Shown: positions 55,200-64,000 of the stretch, piece by piece
Position numbering within the stretch: position 1 is the first letter of the stretch
Layout: every line of letters begins with the position of its first letter
NCBI RefSeq assembly: GCF_006864135.1
Contig: NZ_SADV01000002.1
Location: 124,001 to 188,000, forward strand
Direction: 5' to 3'
Length of the DNA: 64,000 nt
Source: Lysinibacillus sphaericus
Lineage (GTDB): Bacteria > Bacillota > Bacilli > Bacillales_A > Planococcaceae
The notes under the pieces: generated by a model
What the model saw: the letters and a program-made list of their open reading frames with translations, nothing else
Databases searched by the model: none
What the model was told of the DNA's origin: nothing
Made by a program: the position numbers and the translations under genes

Positions 55200-55301
55200 T
55201 CAGAAACTTCTAACACTCAAGCTCTTTAATGTAAGCGGACCTTCGTGATACAGCTTAAAAATTTCTAACCTCTCTTCTTTAGAAAAGGAATGCTTCCTCA
55301 T
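55200..55301 (-). pseudogene. Transposase N-terminal remnant
   Basis: ATG at 55301 with GGGGAG upstream starts RKHSFSKEERLEIFKLYHEG, then PLTLKSLSV, and stops after 33 codons. This is the opening of an IS3-type OrfA (helix-turn-helix). The rest is lost. A long inverted repeat lies just upstream (55307-55359). Confidence 0.6.
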
Positions 55302-55306
55302 AAAAA

Positions 55307-55359
55307 CTCCCCATTTGATAAACAGATTTTATTTTTTAATCTGTCAACCAAATGAGGAG
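55307..55359. repeat. 22-bp imperfect inverted repeat upstream of the transposase remnant
   Basis: CTCCCCATTTGATAAACAGATT (55307-55328) is complementary, with five differences, to the reverse of 55338-55359. It could be a transposon-end hairpin that shields the transposase from outside transcription. Confidence 0.6.
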
Positions 55360-55605
55360 CATATCAAACTTTAGGGGTGCAGGACCTTTTTTTATTCTCT
55401 ATTACTATTTTCATCTTTTTAAAAGTACTTTGGGTAATCAAAGCAATGTTTCTTATCTTTATCCTTCCGTTTTAGAAGGTAATATAGCTTTTTATCTTGT
55501 AAATAGAAATGATTACTAACCGAAAAGTTCTGTCAGTCTATAGCTATTCGTCTCTGGATCATATATACTTTTGCATCCGCATAAGTGACGCTTTTCTTAA
55601 AGCTT
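55360..55605. other. polC downstream region
   Basis: No gene. CTTTTCT..AGAAAAG near 55590-55615 forms a weak hairpin overlapping the polC stop, without a T tract. Confidence 0.35.
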
Positions 55606-58600
55606 TTAGAAAAGTGATAATTGATTTGCATCAGGCATTCCTTCTAAACAACCCAATTGATCCATGTATTCAATTAATGTCTTGGATACTCGACCTCGTT
55701 GTTGTAAATCTTCCTTCGATAAAAATTCTCCGTCCTCACGTGCTGCCACAATTTGTTTAGCAACGTTTGTACCAAGTCCAGGAATCGCATCGAATGGTGG
55801 AATTAAAGAGTTCCCATCAATGATAAATTCACTAGCCTGCGAACGATATAAGTCTACCTTCTGGAAGCTCATGCCACGCTCACACATTTCAAGTGCTAGT
55901 TCCATCACAGTTAATAAGTTTTTTTCTTTTGTTGAAGCATCTAAGCCCTTTATATTGATTTCATCAATTTTTGCACGAATCATTTGCGAGCCCTGTACCA
56001 TGGCAATTAAATCAAAATCATCTGCACGTACTGTAAAATACGCTGCATAATAAAGAATCGGGAAATGTACTTTAAACCATGCAATACGAACAGCCATTAA
56101 CACATAAGCTGCTGCATGGGCTTTCGGGAACATATATTTTATCTTTTTACATGAATCGATATACCAACCTGGTACTTTATTCGCTAGCATTTCTGCCTCA
56201 AACTCTTCAGACAAACCTTTCCCTTTACGTACGGACTCCATAATTTTAAATGCCAGTGAAGGTTCTAGCCCTTGGTAAATTAAATACACCATAATATCAT
56301 CACGACAGCCAATTACTTCTTTCAGCACACATGTACCGTTTTGAATTAATTCTTGCGCGTTACCAAGCCATACGTCTGTTCCGTGTGAAAGTCCTGAAAT
56401 TTGCACAAGCTCTGAGAATGTTGATGGCTTCGTATCTTCAAGCATTTGACGTACAAAACGAGTACCGAACTCAGGAATACCGAGTGTCCCGGTCTTACAG
56501 CCGATTTGTTTTTCTGTTACACCTAAAGATTCTGGAGTACTAAAGATTTTCATAACGACAGGATCATCTGTTGGAATCGTTTTTGGATCTATCCCTGATA
56601 GATCCTGCAACATCCGAATCACAGTCGGGTCATCGTGCCCAAGAATATCAAGCTTTAAAATATTATCGTGAATGGAGTGGAAATCAAAGTGCGTTGTACG
56701 CCATTCTGCATCCTGTGCATCCGCAGGGAATTGCACTGGGGAGAAATCAAAAATATCCATATAATCTGGTACTACAATAATTCCTCCTGGGTGCTGTCCT
56801 GTTGTACGTTTTACGCCAGTACAGCCTTGCACTAACCGGTCTACCTCGGCACCGCGGAAATGTAAGTTGTTATCATTAGCATAGCCCTTTACGTAGCCAT
56901 ATGCTGTTTTCTCCGCTACTGTGCCGATTGTTCCGGCACGAAATACATAATCTTCACCGAATAATACCTTCGTATAGTTATGAGCTTGTGGTTGATATTC
57001 CCCAGAGAAATTCAAGTCGATATCAGGTACCTTATCCCCTTTAAAGCCAAGGAACGTTTCGAATGGGATATCTTGCCCATCTTTTTTATACGGTGTTCCA
57101 CATTCTGTACAATCTTTATTTGGTAAGTCAAAGCCTGAGCTTACTGAACCATCATTAAAAAACTCGGAATGCTTACAATTTGGACAAATATAATGAGGTG
57201 GAAGTGGATTTACTTCAGTAATCTCCATAAAGGTCGCTACTAATGAAGATCCAACAGATCCACGAGAACCTACTAAATAGCCATCCGCTAATGATTTTTT
57301 CACAAGCTTCGCTGAAATTAAATAAATTACGCCGAAGCCATGGCCTAAAATTGACTTTAATTCCTTTTCAATTCGCGCCTTCACGATTTCTGGTAGCTCT
57401 TCTCCGTATATAAGATGTGCCATTTCATAGGTTAAATTTGTAACCTCATCATCTGAACCTTCAATTTTTGGTGTATATAAATCATCTTTAATCGGCTTAA
57501 CATCACCAATCATATTTGCGACTTTTTGAGAATTGGTGACAACGACTTCCTTCGCAAGATCCGGTCCTAAAAAATCAAATTCTTCAAGCATTTCATTAGT
57601 CGTTCTAAAATGAACTTCAGGTAGCTTTGATCTATTTAAGATGTTGGCACCACCTTGAGAGCCAATTAGTATTTGTCTAAACATCCCATCTGTCGGATCT
57701 AAGTAATGGACATTACCGGTAGCTACAACTGGTTTATCAATTTTCTTCCCTAGCTTTACAAGCTTACGAATAATATCTTCAAGTGTCCATTCATCATGTA
57801 TGACATTGCGCTCAATTAACGGTGCATACACTGCCTTTGGTTGAACTTCAATATAATCATAAAATCTTGCAACTTGCTCGGCTTCCTCTGGGGATTTATT
57901 CATCATCGTCTCGAATAATTCGCCATTACTACAACCTGATCCGACTAATAAACCTTCTCTATATTGCTCAAGAACCGCTCGTGTTACGCGAGGTACACGA
58001 TAGAAAGTTTTTGTATGGGCGTGAGTGACTAATTTAAATAAATTTTTTAGTCCCGCATTATCAACTGCTAATATCGTGCAATGCATTGGTCGTCCTTTTT
58101 TATAAGCATCCCCACCGCCAACATGCTTGTTAAAGTCGTCGTGATATTTGATACCTAATTCATCCGCATCTTTTAACAGTTGTAAAAGTAAGAAGCCGGT
58201 TGCTTCTGTATCATAAATAGCTCGGTGATGCTGGGTTAAATCGATATTGAATTTTTTACAAAGCGTATTTAAACGATGATTTTTCATCGTTGGATACAGC
58301 ATTCTCGCAAGCTCCAACGTATCAATAACTGGATGAATCGTTCCCTCAAGCCCATATTTTTTATAGCCTGTGTATAAAAAGCCCATATCGAACGATGCAT
58401 TGTGGGCTACTACTATGCCATCTCCGATAAATTCATGGAACTCCTTAATGACTTGCTCTACTTCTGGCGCGTTACGTACCATATCATCTGTAATACCTGT
58501 CAGCTCAATGGTCGTTGCTGAAAGTGGATGATGTGGATTGGCAAAGCTTTCGTATTTGTCTATAACATTTCCATCTTGAATTTTAACTGCAGCAAGCTCA

Positions 58601-59937
58601 ATGATCGTATCGTAAGCAGTAGATAGACCTGTCGTCTCTACGTCAAACACGACATAAGTAGTATCAGCTAATAATCGGTGCTCAGCTGCATAAGCAATCG
58701 GTACACCGTCATCTACTAAATTAGCCTCCAAGCCATAAATAACTTTTATACCATGCTTTTTCCCTGCTGAATACGCCTCTGGGAAGGATTGCACAACTGC
58801 ATGGTCGGTAATAGCCACGGCTGGATGACCCCACTTTGCCGCCTGCGCAACAAGTCTATCAACTGGTGTCACAGCGTCCATTTGACTCATTGGTGTATGC
58901 AAATGTAATTCAACTCGTTTTTCTCCCTCTGACGCCTTATCCTGTCGTGTTTCTTTTTTGATTTCATTGATATCATTTGCCATAACGATTAAATCACGAA
59001 TGAATGTGTCAGTTTGTACAGAGCCTCGGACTTTTACCCACATGCCTTTTTTCAAATGCTTCATAAGTTCTGCATCATCATTATCACGTGAGAACATTTT
59101 TACTACGATAGAATCCGTATAGTCGGTAATTTTAATTTGTAATAAAGAGCGACCACTTTTCAGCTCCCTAATTTCCGTATCAAAAACAAAACCTTCTATG
59201 ATAACACGGCGTTCTTCCTCAACAATGCGTTTAATTTCCATCGTTTCATCATCTTTAATTAACATACCAAGCTGGAATGGACGGTCACCAAGGTTCGCAA
59301 GAGCTGGATTTTCTTTCTTCTCTTGCTCACGTTTTTGGTAATCTTGTACCGCTTGTTGGGCTAAAGCTGCTTCCTCTAAACGCCTCTGTTCCATGAAAGC
59401 TTCCTGTGCCGCGATCATTTCTTCCGTTTGATCTTGAAGCACAAAATCTATCACAATGTGTGGAAAGCCGAAGTGACTATAGCTTTCGGAAAGCTTTTCT
59501 GCATACTTTGTTTTCAACATCATAAATTCCAATTCTTGCATGCAGGATAAAGTGATTTTTTGCCCATTCCACATAGGCATTTGCGATACTAGACAATGTT
59601 TTAAAGGTGGCGCCATCTCATCTATTTGCTCTACTACTGTTAACCAATATTGTTGGACAAGTTCTTCCGTAACATTTTTCTCTACCGTATCAAAAGTTGT
59701 GTGGATTTGAGCGATAGCTGAAAATTTTTCAGTCAACCGAGTACGAAATAGTTGGTATAGTGGAAAAGGCAGTACATCTCGTAATTTAATGGTAAAATTC
59801 CATAGCCTGTTCTTTTTGTGTACAGTTAGGCGTGATAATTCACCTTCCTCAAAAAAGGACATATACACATCATCTGTTAACTCTAGTTGTTGCAAGAGCA
59901 TTTGAAACTTCGTTCTTGCTTCTTGTTGCTGTTCCAA
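55606..59937 (-). CDS. polC: DNA polymerase III alpha subunit, PolC type
   Basis: A 1443-residue replicative polymerase of low-GC Gram-positives. In order: N-terminal tau-binding region, OB fold (about 220-330), a PHP domain split by the 3'-5' exonuclease ([10 protein letters not shown] near 430; HNASFDMGF), a zinc site CPNCKH...CTEC (about 919-945), then palm, fingers and a C-terminal helix-hairpin-helix region ending NQLSLF. Length is normal. Gene order proS-polC is standard, but its 3' neighbour should be rimP; a decayed duplicate of its 3' end lies there instead. Confidence 0.99.
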   Translation of the reverse strand: MEQQQEARTKFQMLLQQLELTDDVYMSFFEEGELSRLTVHKKNRLWNFTIKLRDVLPFPLYQLFRTRLTEKFSAIAQIHTTFDTVEKNVTEELVQQYWLTVVEQIDEMAPPLKHCLVSQMPMWNGQKITLSCMQELEFMMLKTKYAEKLSESYSHFGFPHIVIDFVLQDQTEEMIAAQEAFMEQRRLEEAALAQQAVQDYQKREQEKKENPALANLGDRPFQLGMLIKDDETMEIKRIVEEERRVIIEGFVFDTEIRELKSGRSLLQIKITDYTDSIVVKMFSRDNDDAELMKHLKKGMWVKVRGSVQTDTFIRDLIVMANDINEIKKETRQDKASEGEKRVELHLHTPMSQMDAVTPVDRLVAQAAKWGHPAVAITDHAVVQSFPEAYSAGKKHGIKVIYGLEANLVDDGVPIAYAAEHRLLADTTYVVFDVETTGLSTAYDTIIELAAVKIQDGNVIDKYESFANPHHPLSATTIELTGITDDMVRNAPEVEQVIKEFHEFIGDGIVVAHNASFDMGFLYTGYKKYGLEGTIHPVIDTLELARMLYPTMKNHRLNTLCKKFNIDLTQHHRAIYDTEATGFLLLQLLKDADELGIKYHDDFNKHVGGGDAYKKGRPMHCTILAVDNAGLKNLFKLVTHAHTKTFYRVPRVTRAVLEQYREGLLVGSGCSNGELFETMMNKSPEEAEQVARFYDYIEVQPKAVYAPLIERNVIHDEWTLEDIIRKLVKLGKKIDKPVVATGNVHYLDPTDGMFRQILIGSQGGANILNRSKLPEVHFRTTNEMLEEFDFLGPDLAKEVVVTNSQKVANMIGDVKPIKDDLYTPKIEGSDDEVTNLTYEMAHLIYGEELPEIVKARIEKELKSILGHGFGVIYLISAKLVKKSLADGYLVGSRGSVGSSLVATFMEITEVNPLPPHYICPNCKHSEFFNDGSVSSGFDLPNKDCTECGTPYKKDGQDIPFETFLGFKGDKVPDIDLNFSGEYQPQAHNYTKVLFGEDYVFRAGTIGTVAEKTAYGYVKGYANDNNLHFRGAEVDRLVQGCTGVKRTTGQHPGGIIVVPDYMDIFDFSPVQFPADAQDAEWRTTHFDFHSIHDNILKLDILGHDDPTVIRMLQDLSGIDPKTIPTDDPVVMKIFSTPESLGVTEKQIGCKTGTLGIPEFGTRFVRQMLEDTKPSTFSELVQISGLSHGTDVWLGNAQELIQNGTCVLKEVIGCRDDIMVYLIYQGLEPSLAFKIMESVRKGKGLSEEFEAEMLANKVPGWYIDSCKKIKYMFPKAHAAAYVLMAVRIAWFKVHFPILYYAAYFTVRADDFDLIAMVQGSQMIRAKIDEINIKGLDASTKEKNLLTVMELALEMCERGMSFQKVDLYRSQASEFIIDGNSLIPPFDAIPGLGTNVAKQIVAAREDGEFLSKEDLQQRGRVSKTLIEYMDQLGCLEGMPDANQLSLF

Positions 59938-60164
59938 TCTATTGACACCTACTTTCAGAAAGAGGCAGTCTTAAAAGCCCCTTGTTTTATTTCCTCACCA
60001 ACGTTTACGAACTAAAGAAAAAATTCGCTCCCTTTCCGCGGGCGATTATCAAGCCTCACAAATCCTAAACGTCTATGAATTCATGCTTGGCTCGCTGTCC
60101 CCGAGAAGTGGCGCGAATCTTTATCTATTTAATGCCATTTCATCCTTTTTCGGACAAGCATTTC
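59938..60164. other. polC-proS intergenic region, polC promoter side
   Basis: It should contain the polC promoter. No gene is supported; the plus-strand frame at 60083-60268 runs into repeat DNA and has no ribosome site. Confidence 0.4.
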
Positions 60165-60440
60165 TAAAGGAAAATCAATTATGCCTCGGCATAATTGCGT
60201 CCGGAATCGGCCTTGTACTTAGGCCTACGTATGCAGGTCAGTTAGCCGTTATCGCATGGATGCGATGAATTTAGGCTAGCAACCTTAGCTCCATTCCAAT
60301 TCCATGACATCCGCCGGAGGCTTTAGGCCATCACGAAGTTGGTCACTCAGTCGTTGCCACAGGATGTGGCGTTCTTTGACTGAGTTCCTCTATTTCAGCG
60401 GGTGCTTGGACACCCACTGAAAAGTAGTTCAAACCCGCAT
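60165..60440 (+). repeat. Dispersed intergenic repeat, proS-downstream copy
   Basis: It runs from AATTATGCCTCGGCATAATT through GCGTCCGGAATCGG, CGTTATCGCATGGATGC and GAGGCTTTAGGCCA to the two-tier hairpin. That has outer arms ACTCAGT (60345-60351)/ACTGAGT (60379-60385) and inner arms GCCAC (60356-60360)/GTGGC (60366-60370) around AGGAT. It ends with GTTCCTCTATTTCAGCGGGT and a second hairpin TTTCAGCGGGTG/CACCCACTGAAA. It is nearly the same as the copy at 62.38-62.63 kb, in the same direction. Confidence 0.85.
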
Positions 60441-60483
60441 TCATCTCACCACCGTTGAAGTGTGAGACTTCAGCTAAAAAGAG

Positions 60484-62190
<1,707 letters not shown>

Positions 62191-62244
62191 TCAGTGTTCC
62201 ACCTTTTTAATAGATAAGTTTTATACTCTAATTAGCATAAACAA

Positions 62245-62292
62245 ATTTAGCTTTGAACGCAATGTTTCAAAAAAATTGCGCTCAAAGCTATG
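62245..62292. terminator. Hairpin upstream of proS
   Basis: TAGCTTTGAACGCAAT (62248-62263) pairs, with one wobble, with ATTGCGCTCAAAGCTA (62275-62290). The plus strand has TGTTTTTT after it; the minus strand only a weak U-rich stretch. It is probably the rseP-proS boundary terminator, but direction is unclear. Confidence 0.55.
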
Positions 62293-62379
62293 TTTTTTCA
62301 ATCAATTTTCACCTTGGCATACTTGCCTTGGCATCTTCTAACTATGTTTCACTTGAAAAACTTAACTTAACTTCATTTA

Positions 62380-62632
62380 TTTAGCTCAATTATACCTCTG
62401 CATAATTGCGTCCGGAATCGGCTTTGTGCTTAGGCCATGTTAGCCGTTATCGCATGGATGCAATGATTTTAGGTGACATCCGCTAGAGGCTTTAGGCCAA
62501 CAAATGTTTTTCGCGCGAAAGCGAAGCGTCAGTGGCACCGAGGTTGGTCACTCAGTTGTTGCCATAGGACGTGGCGTTCTTAGACTGAGTTCCTCTATTT
62601 CAGCGGATGTTTGGCATCTGCTGAAATAAGTT
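62380..62632 (+). repeat. Dispersed intergenic repeat, rseP-downstream copy
   Basis: It has the same blocks as the 60-kb copy: AATTGCGTCCGGAATCGGC, CGTTATCGCATGGATGC, the hairpin ACTCAGT (62550-62556)/ACTGAGT (62584-62590) with inner GCCAT/GTGGC around AGGAC, then GTTCCTCTATTTCAGCGGAT and TTTCAGC...GCTGAAA. It carries an extra internal segment, GCGCGAAAGCGAAGCGTCAG, shared with copy 1. It ends at the rseP stop. Confidence 0.85.
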
Positions 62633-63893
62633 AAAAGAAAAATCGTTGTATATCATTCCATGTAACTACGACCATTAAGATCATCAATAGTACGATACCG
62701 ACAAAATGCACAAGACCCTCTTTTTGACGATCAATTGGTTTGCCTCTTACTGCTTCGAAGCCGAAGAACAATAGACGACCACCGTCAAGTGCTGGAAGCG
62801 GTAGTAAATTCATAATTCCAAGGTTAATACTTAACATCGCGGCCCAATTCATTAAATTGATGAATCCATATTGAGCTACTTGCTCTGTCGCTTTATAAAT
62901 GCCTACTGGACCTGATAAAGCATCAATCGTAAATTTACCGGTAATTAACATACCAAGCAATTCAAATATTTTAGCAGTCATATTATACGTTTCTTGAGCG
63001 CCATAAACAACAGACTTTAACGGATTAAATTCACGTGGGCTCTCATACTTAACCCCTATTTGACCAAACTTTTCGCCATTTTGTTCAACTTCTTTTACCG
63101 TCATATTCAAGTTAACTTGCTGACCATTTCGTTCAACTGTAACAGCAATATCTTCACCTGGATGATCTTGTACAATGGCAGCTAAATCTTGCCATTTCTC
63201 AACCGCTTGTCCGCCAATGTTAACTACTCTATCCCCTGCAAGCATTCCTGCTTGTGCAGCTGGATCATTTTCTACTACTTCTGTGATGATTGGCTCATAC
63301 GTAGGTACGCCATGAATTAATCCAATCAGCATATAAATAATAAACGCTAATATAAAGTTAAATAACGGGCCTGCAAAGATTGCCATAGCTCGTTGACCGA
63401 CTGTCTTAGCGTTAAATTGACGATCGTATGGTGCAATTAACGTTTCTTTTCCGTTTTCTACGAGAATACAATCTCTTGCAACATTATAACGAACTAATTT
63501 TTCCTCTTCATCATAGCCTTCTACAAACAAATCCTTTTCTAAATCGGCATGCTCAACTTCTAAAAATAACAAATCTGGTAATTGCTTATTATTTTGATTA
63601 AAGATAATTTTCTTTACAACATTATCTTCATCTACAATAAGCCCTACTCGATAGCCCGGCTGTAATTCGGCGCCATCCATGTCCTCACCAGCCATACGCA
63701 CGTAACCGCCGATTGGCAATAAACGTATTGTATAGATTGTTTCACCATGTGTTTTTCCATAAATTTTTGGTCCCATACCGATAGCAAATTCCCGAACCAT
63801 AATTCCTGCTCGTTTCGCGAATAAGAAGTGACCAAATTCATGGAAGAATACAAGTAGGCCAAATATTAAAATAAATGCAATAGCTGTTTGCAT
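62631..63893 (-). CDS. rseP: RseP/RasP site-2 membrane metalloprotease
   Basis: A 420-residue intramembrane zinc protease that completes regulated cleavage of anti-sigma factors and clears signal peptides. HEFGH is at residues 18-22 in the first helix, a PDZ domain at about 200-275, and the LDG motif ALDGGRLL near 370; three to four membrane helices. AAAGGTGGG lies 5 nt before the ATG. It is upstream of proS-polC, as in Bacillus (where it is also called yluC). Confidence 0.96.
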   Translation of the reverse strand: MQTAIAFILIFGLLVFFHEFGHFLFAKRAGIMVREFAIGMGPKIYGKTHGETIYTIRLLPIGGYVRMAGEDMDGAELQPGYRVGLIVDEDNVVKKIIFNQNNKQLPDLLFLEVEHADLEKDLFVEGYDEEEKLVRYNVARDCILVENGKETLIAPYDRQFNAKTVGQRAMAIFAGPLFNFILAFIIYMLIGLIHGVPTYEPIITEVVENDPAAQAGMLAGDRVVNIGGQAVEKWQDLAAIVQDHPGEDIAVTVERNGQQVNLNMTVKEVEQNGEKFGQIGVKYESPREFNPLKSVVYGAQETYNMTAKIFELLGMLITGKFTIDALSGPVGIYKATEQVAQYGFINLMNWAAMLSINLGIMNLLPLPALDGGRLLFFGFEAVRGKPIDRQKEGLVHFVGIVLLMILMVVVTWNDIQRFFF

Positions 63894-64000
63894 AAAATCC
63901 CACCTTTAAAAGCGAATAGTTAACGATATCTTCTCTCTTTATTTTACCATGTCTAACACTGTTTTTCTCGTTTCACTGTCTACATGCAAAATTGTTGGCA

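Noticed and set aside
60083-60268. Small plus-strand gene in the polC-proS gap
   Set aside because: It lacks a ribosome site, and half of it is dispersed repeat sequence that also occurs at 62.4 kb out of frame.
62191-62380. T-box leader for proS
   Set aside because: GGTGGAAC near the start looks like part of a T-box core, but it is the ribosome site itself. There is no specifier loop or antiterminator layout, and the region is too short.

Overview
The window reads as chromosome of a low-GC, endospore-forming member of the Bacillales, most like Lysinibacillus. The genus is an inference from gene content, order and repeat style. The evidence is the classic Bacillus order on the minus strand (rseP, proS, polC, rimP, nusA, ylxR, ylxQ, infB, ylxP, rbfA, truB, ribF, rpsO, pnp, mlpA, ymxH, dpaA, dpaB, asd, dapA, rnjB, spoIIIE, ymfC, ymfF, ymfH, ymfI, ymfJ, ymfK, rodZ, pgsA, cinA, recA, rny, ymdB) and the spore genes dpaAB (dipicolinate) and spoIIIE. 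Almost every core gene is on the minus strand; only two accessory cassettes (36.3-38.8 kb and 52.7-54.3 kb) are on the plus strand.

Layout by coordinate. 0-1.3 kb: gene-free, with a 15-unit 38-bp tandem array inside a dispersed repeat and a 21-bp array. 1.3-2.1 kb: ymdB. 2.3-10.2 kb: a Wzx/Wzy-type surface-polysaccharide cluster, with a PHP phosphatase at its promoter end and a Wzz-like activator plus BY-kinase at its far end, placed between rny and ymdB. 10.4-20 kb: rny, recA, cinA, pgsA, rodZ, ymfK, ymfJ, ymfI, ymfH and ymfF. 21.5-27.5 kb: a BMP-type nucleoside ABC transporter and its GntR regulator. 27.6-36.2 kb: spoIIIE, rnjB and the diaminopimelate/dipicolinate branch. 36.3-38.8 kb: a GntR-controlled ABC-2 transporter. 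38.9-50.9 kb: mlpA, pnp, rpsO and the nusA-infB translation operon. 51-55.6 kb: an accessory insertion between rimP and polC. 55.6-63.9 kb: polC, proS and rseP.

The most unusual part is 51.0-55.6 kb. A decayed second copy of the polC 3' end lies beside rimP, so the region between it and the intact polC is an insertion or duplication scar. It carries a MerR-regulated divergon. Both divergent promoters have a 19-bp spacer with the same dyad, the MerR hallmark. One side drives a DUF4097-type lipoprotein gene broken by a one-base indel in a poly-A tract. The other drives a 50-residue membrane peptide, the MerR gene and a GAP/LysE-like membrane protein. Remnants of an MFS transporter and a transposase follow.

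A GC-richer dispersed repeat occurs at least seven times, always in the same orientation and always just downstream of a minus-strand gene. Its 3' half can fold into a two-tier hairpin whose arms change together between copies. Two copies flank proS as direct repeats, and one copy has expanded into the 38-bp array.
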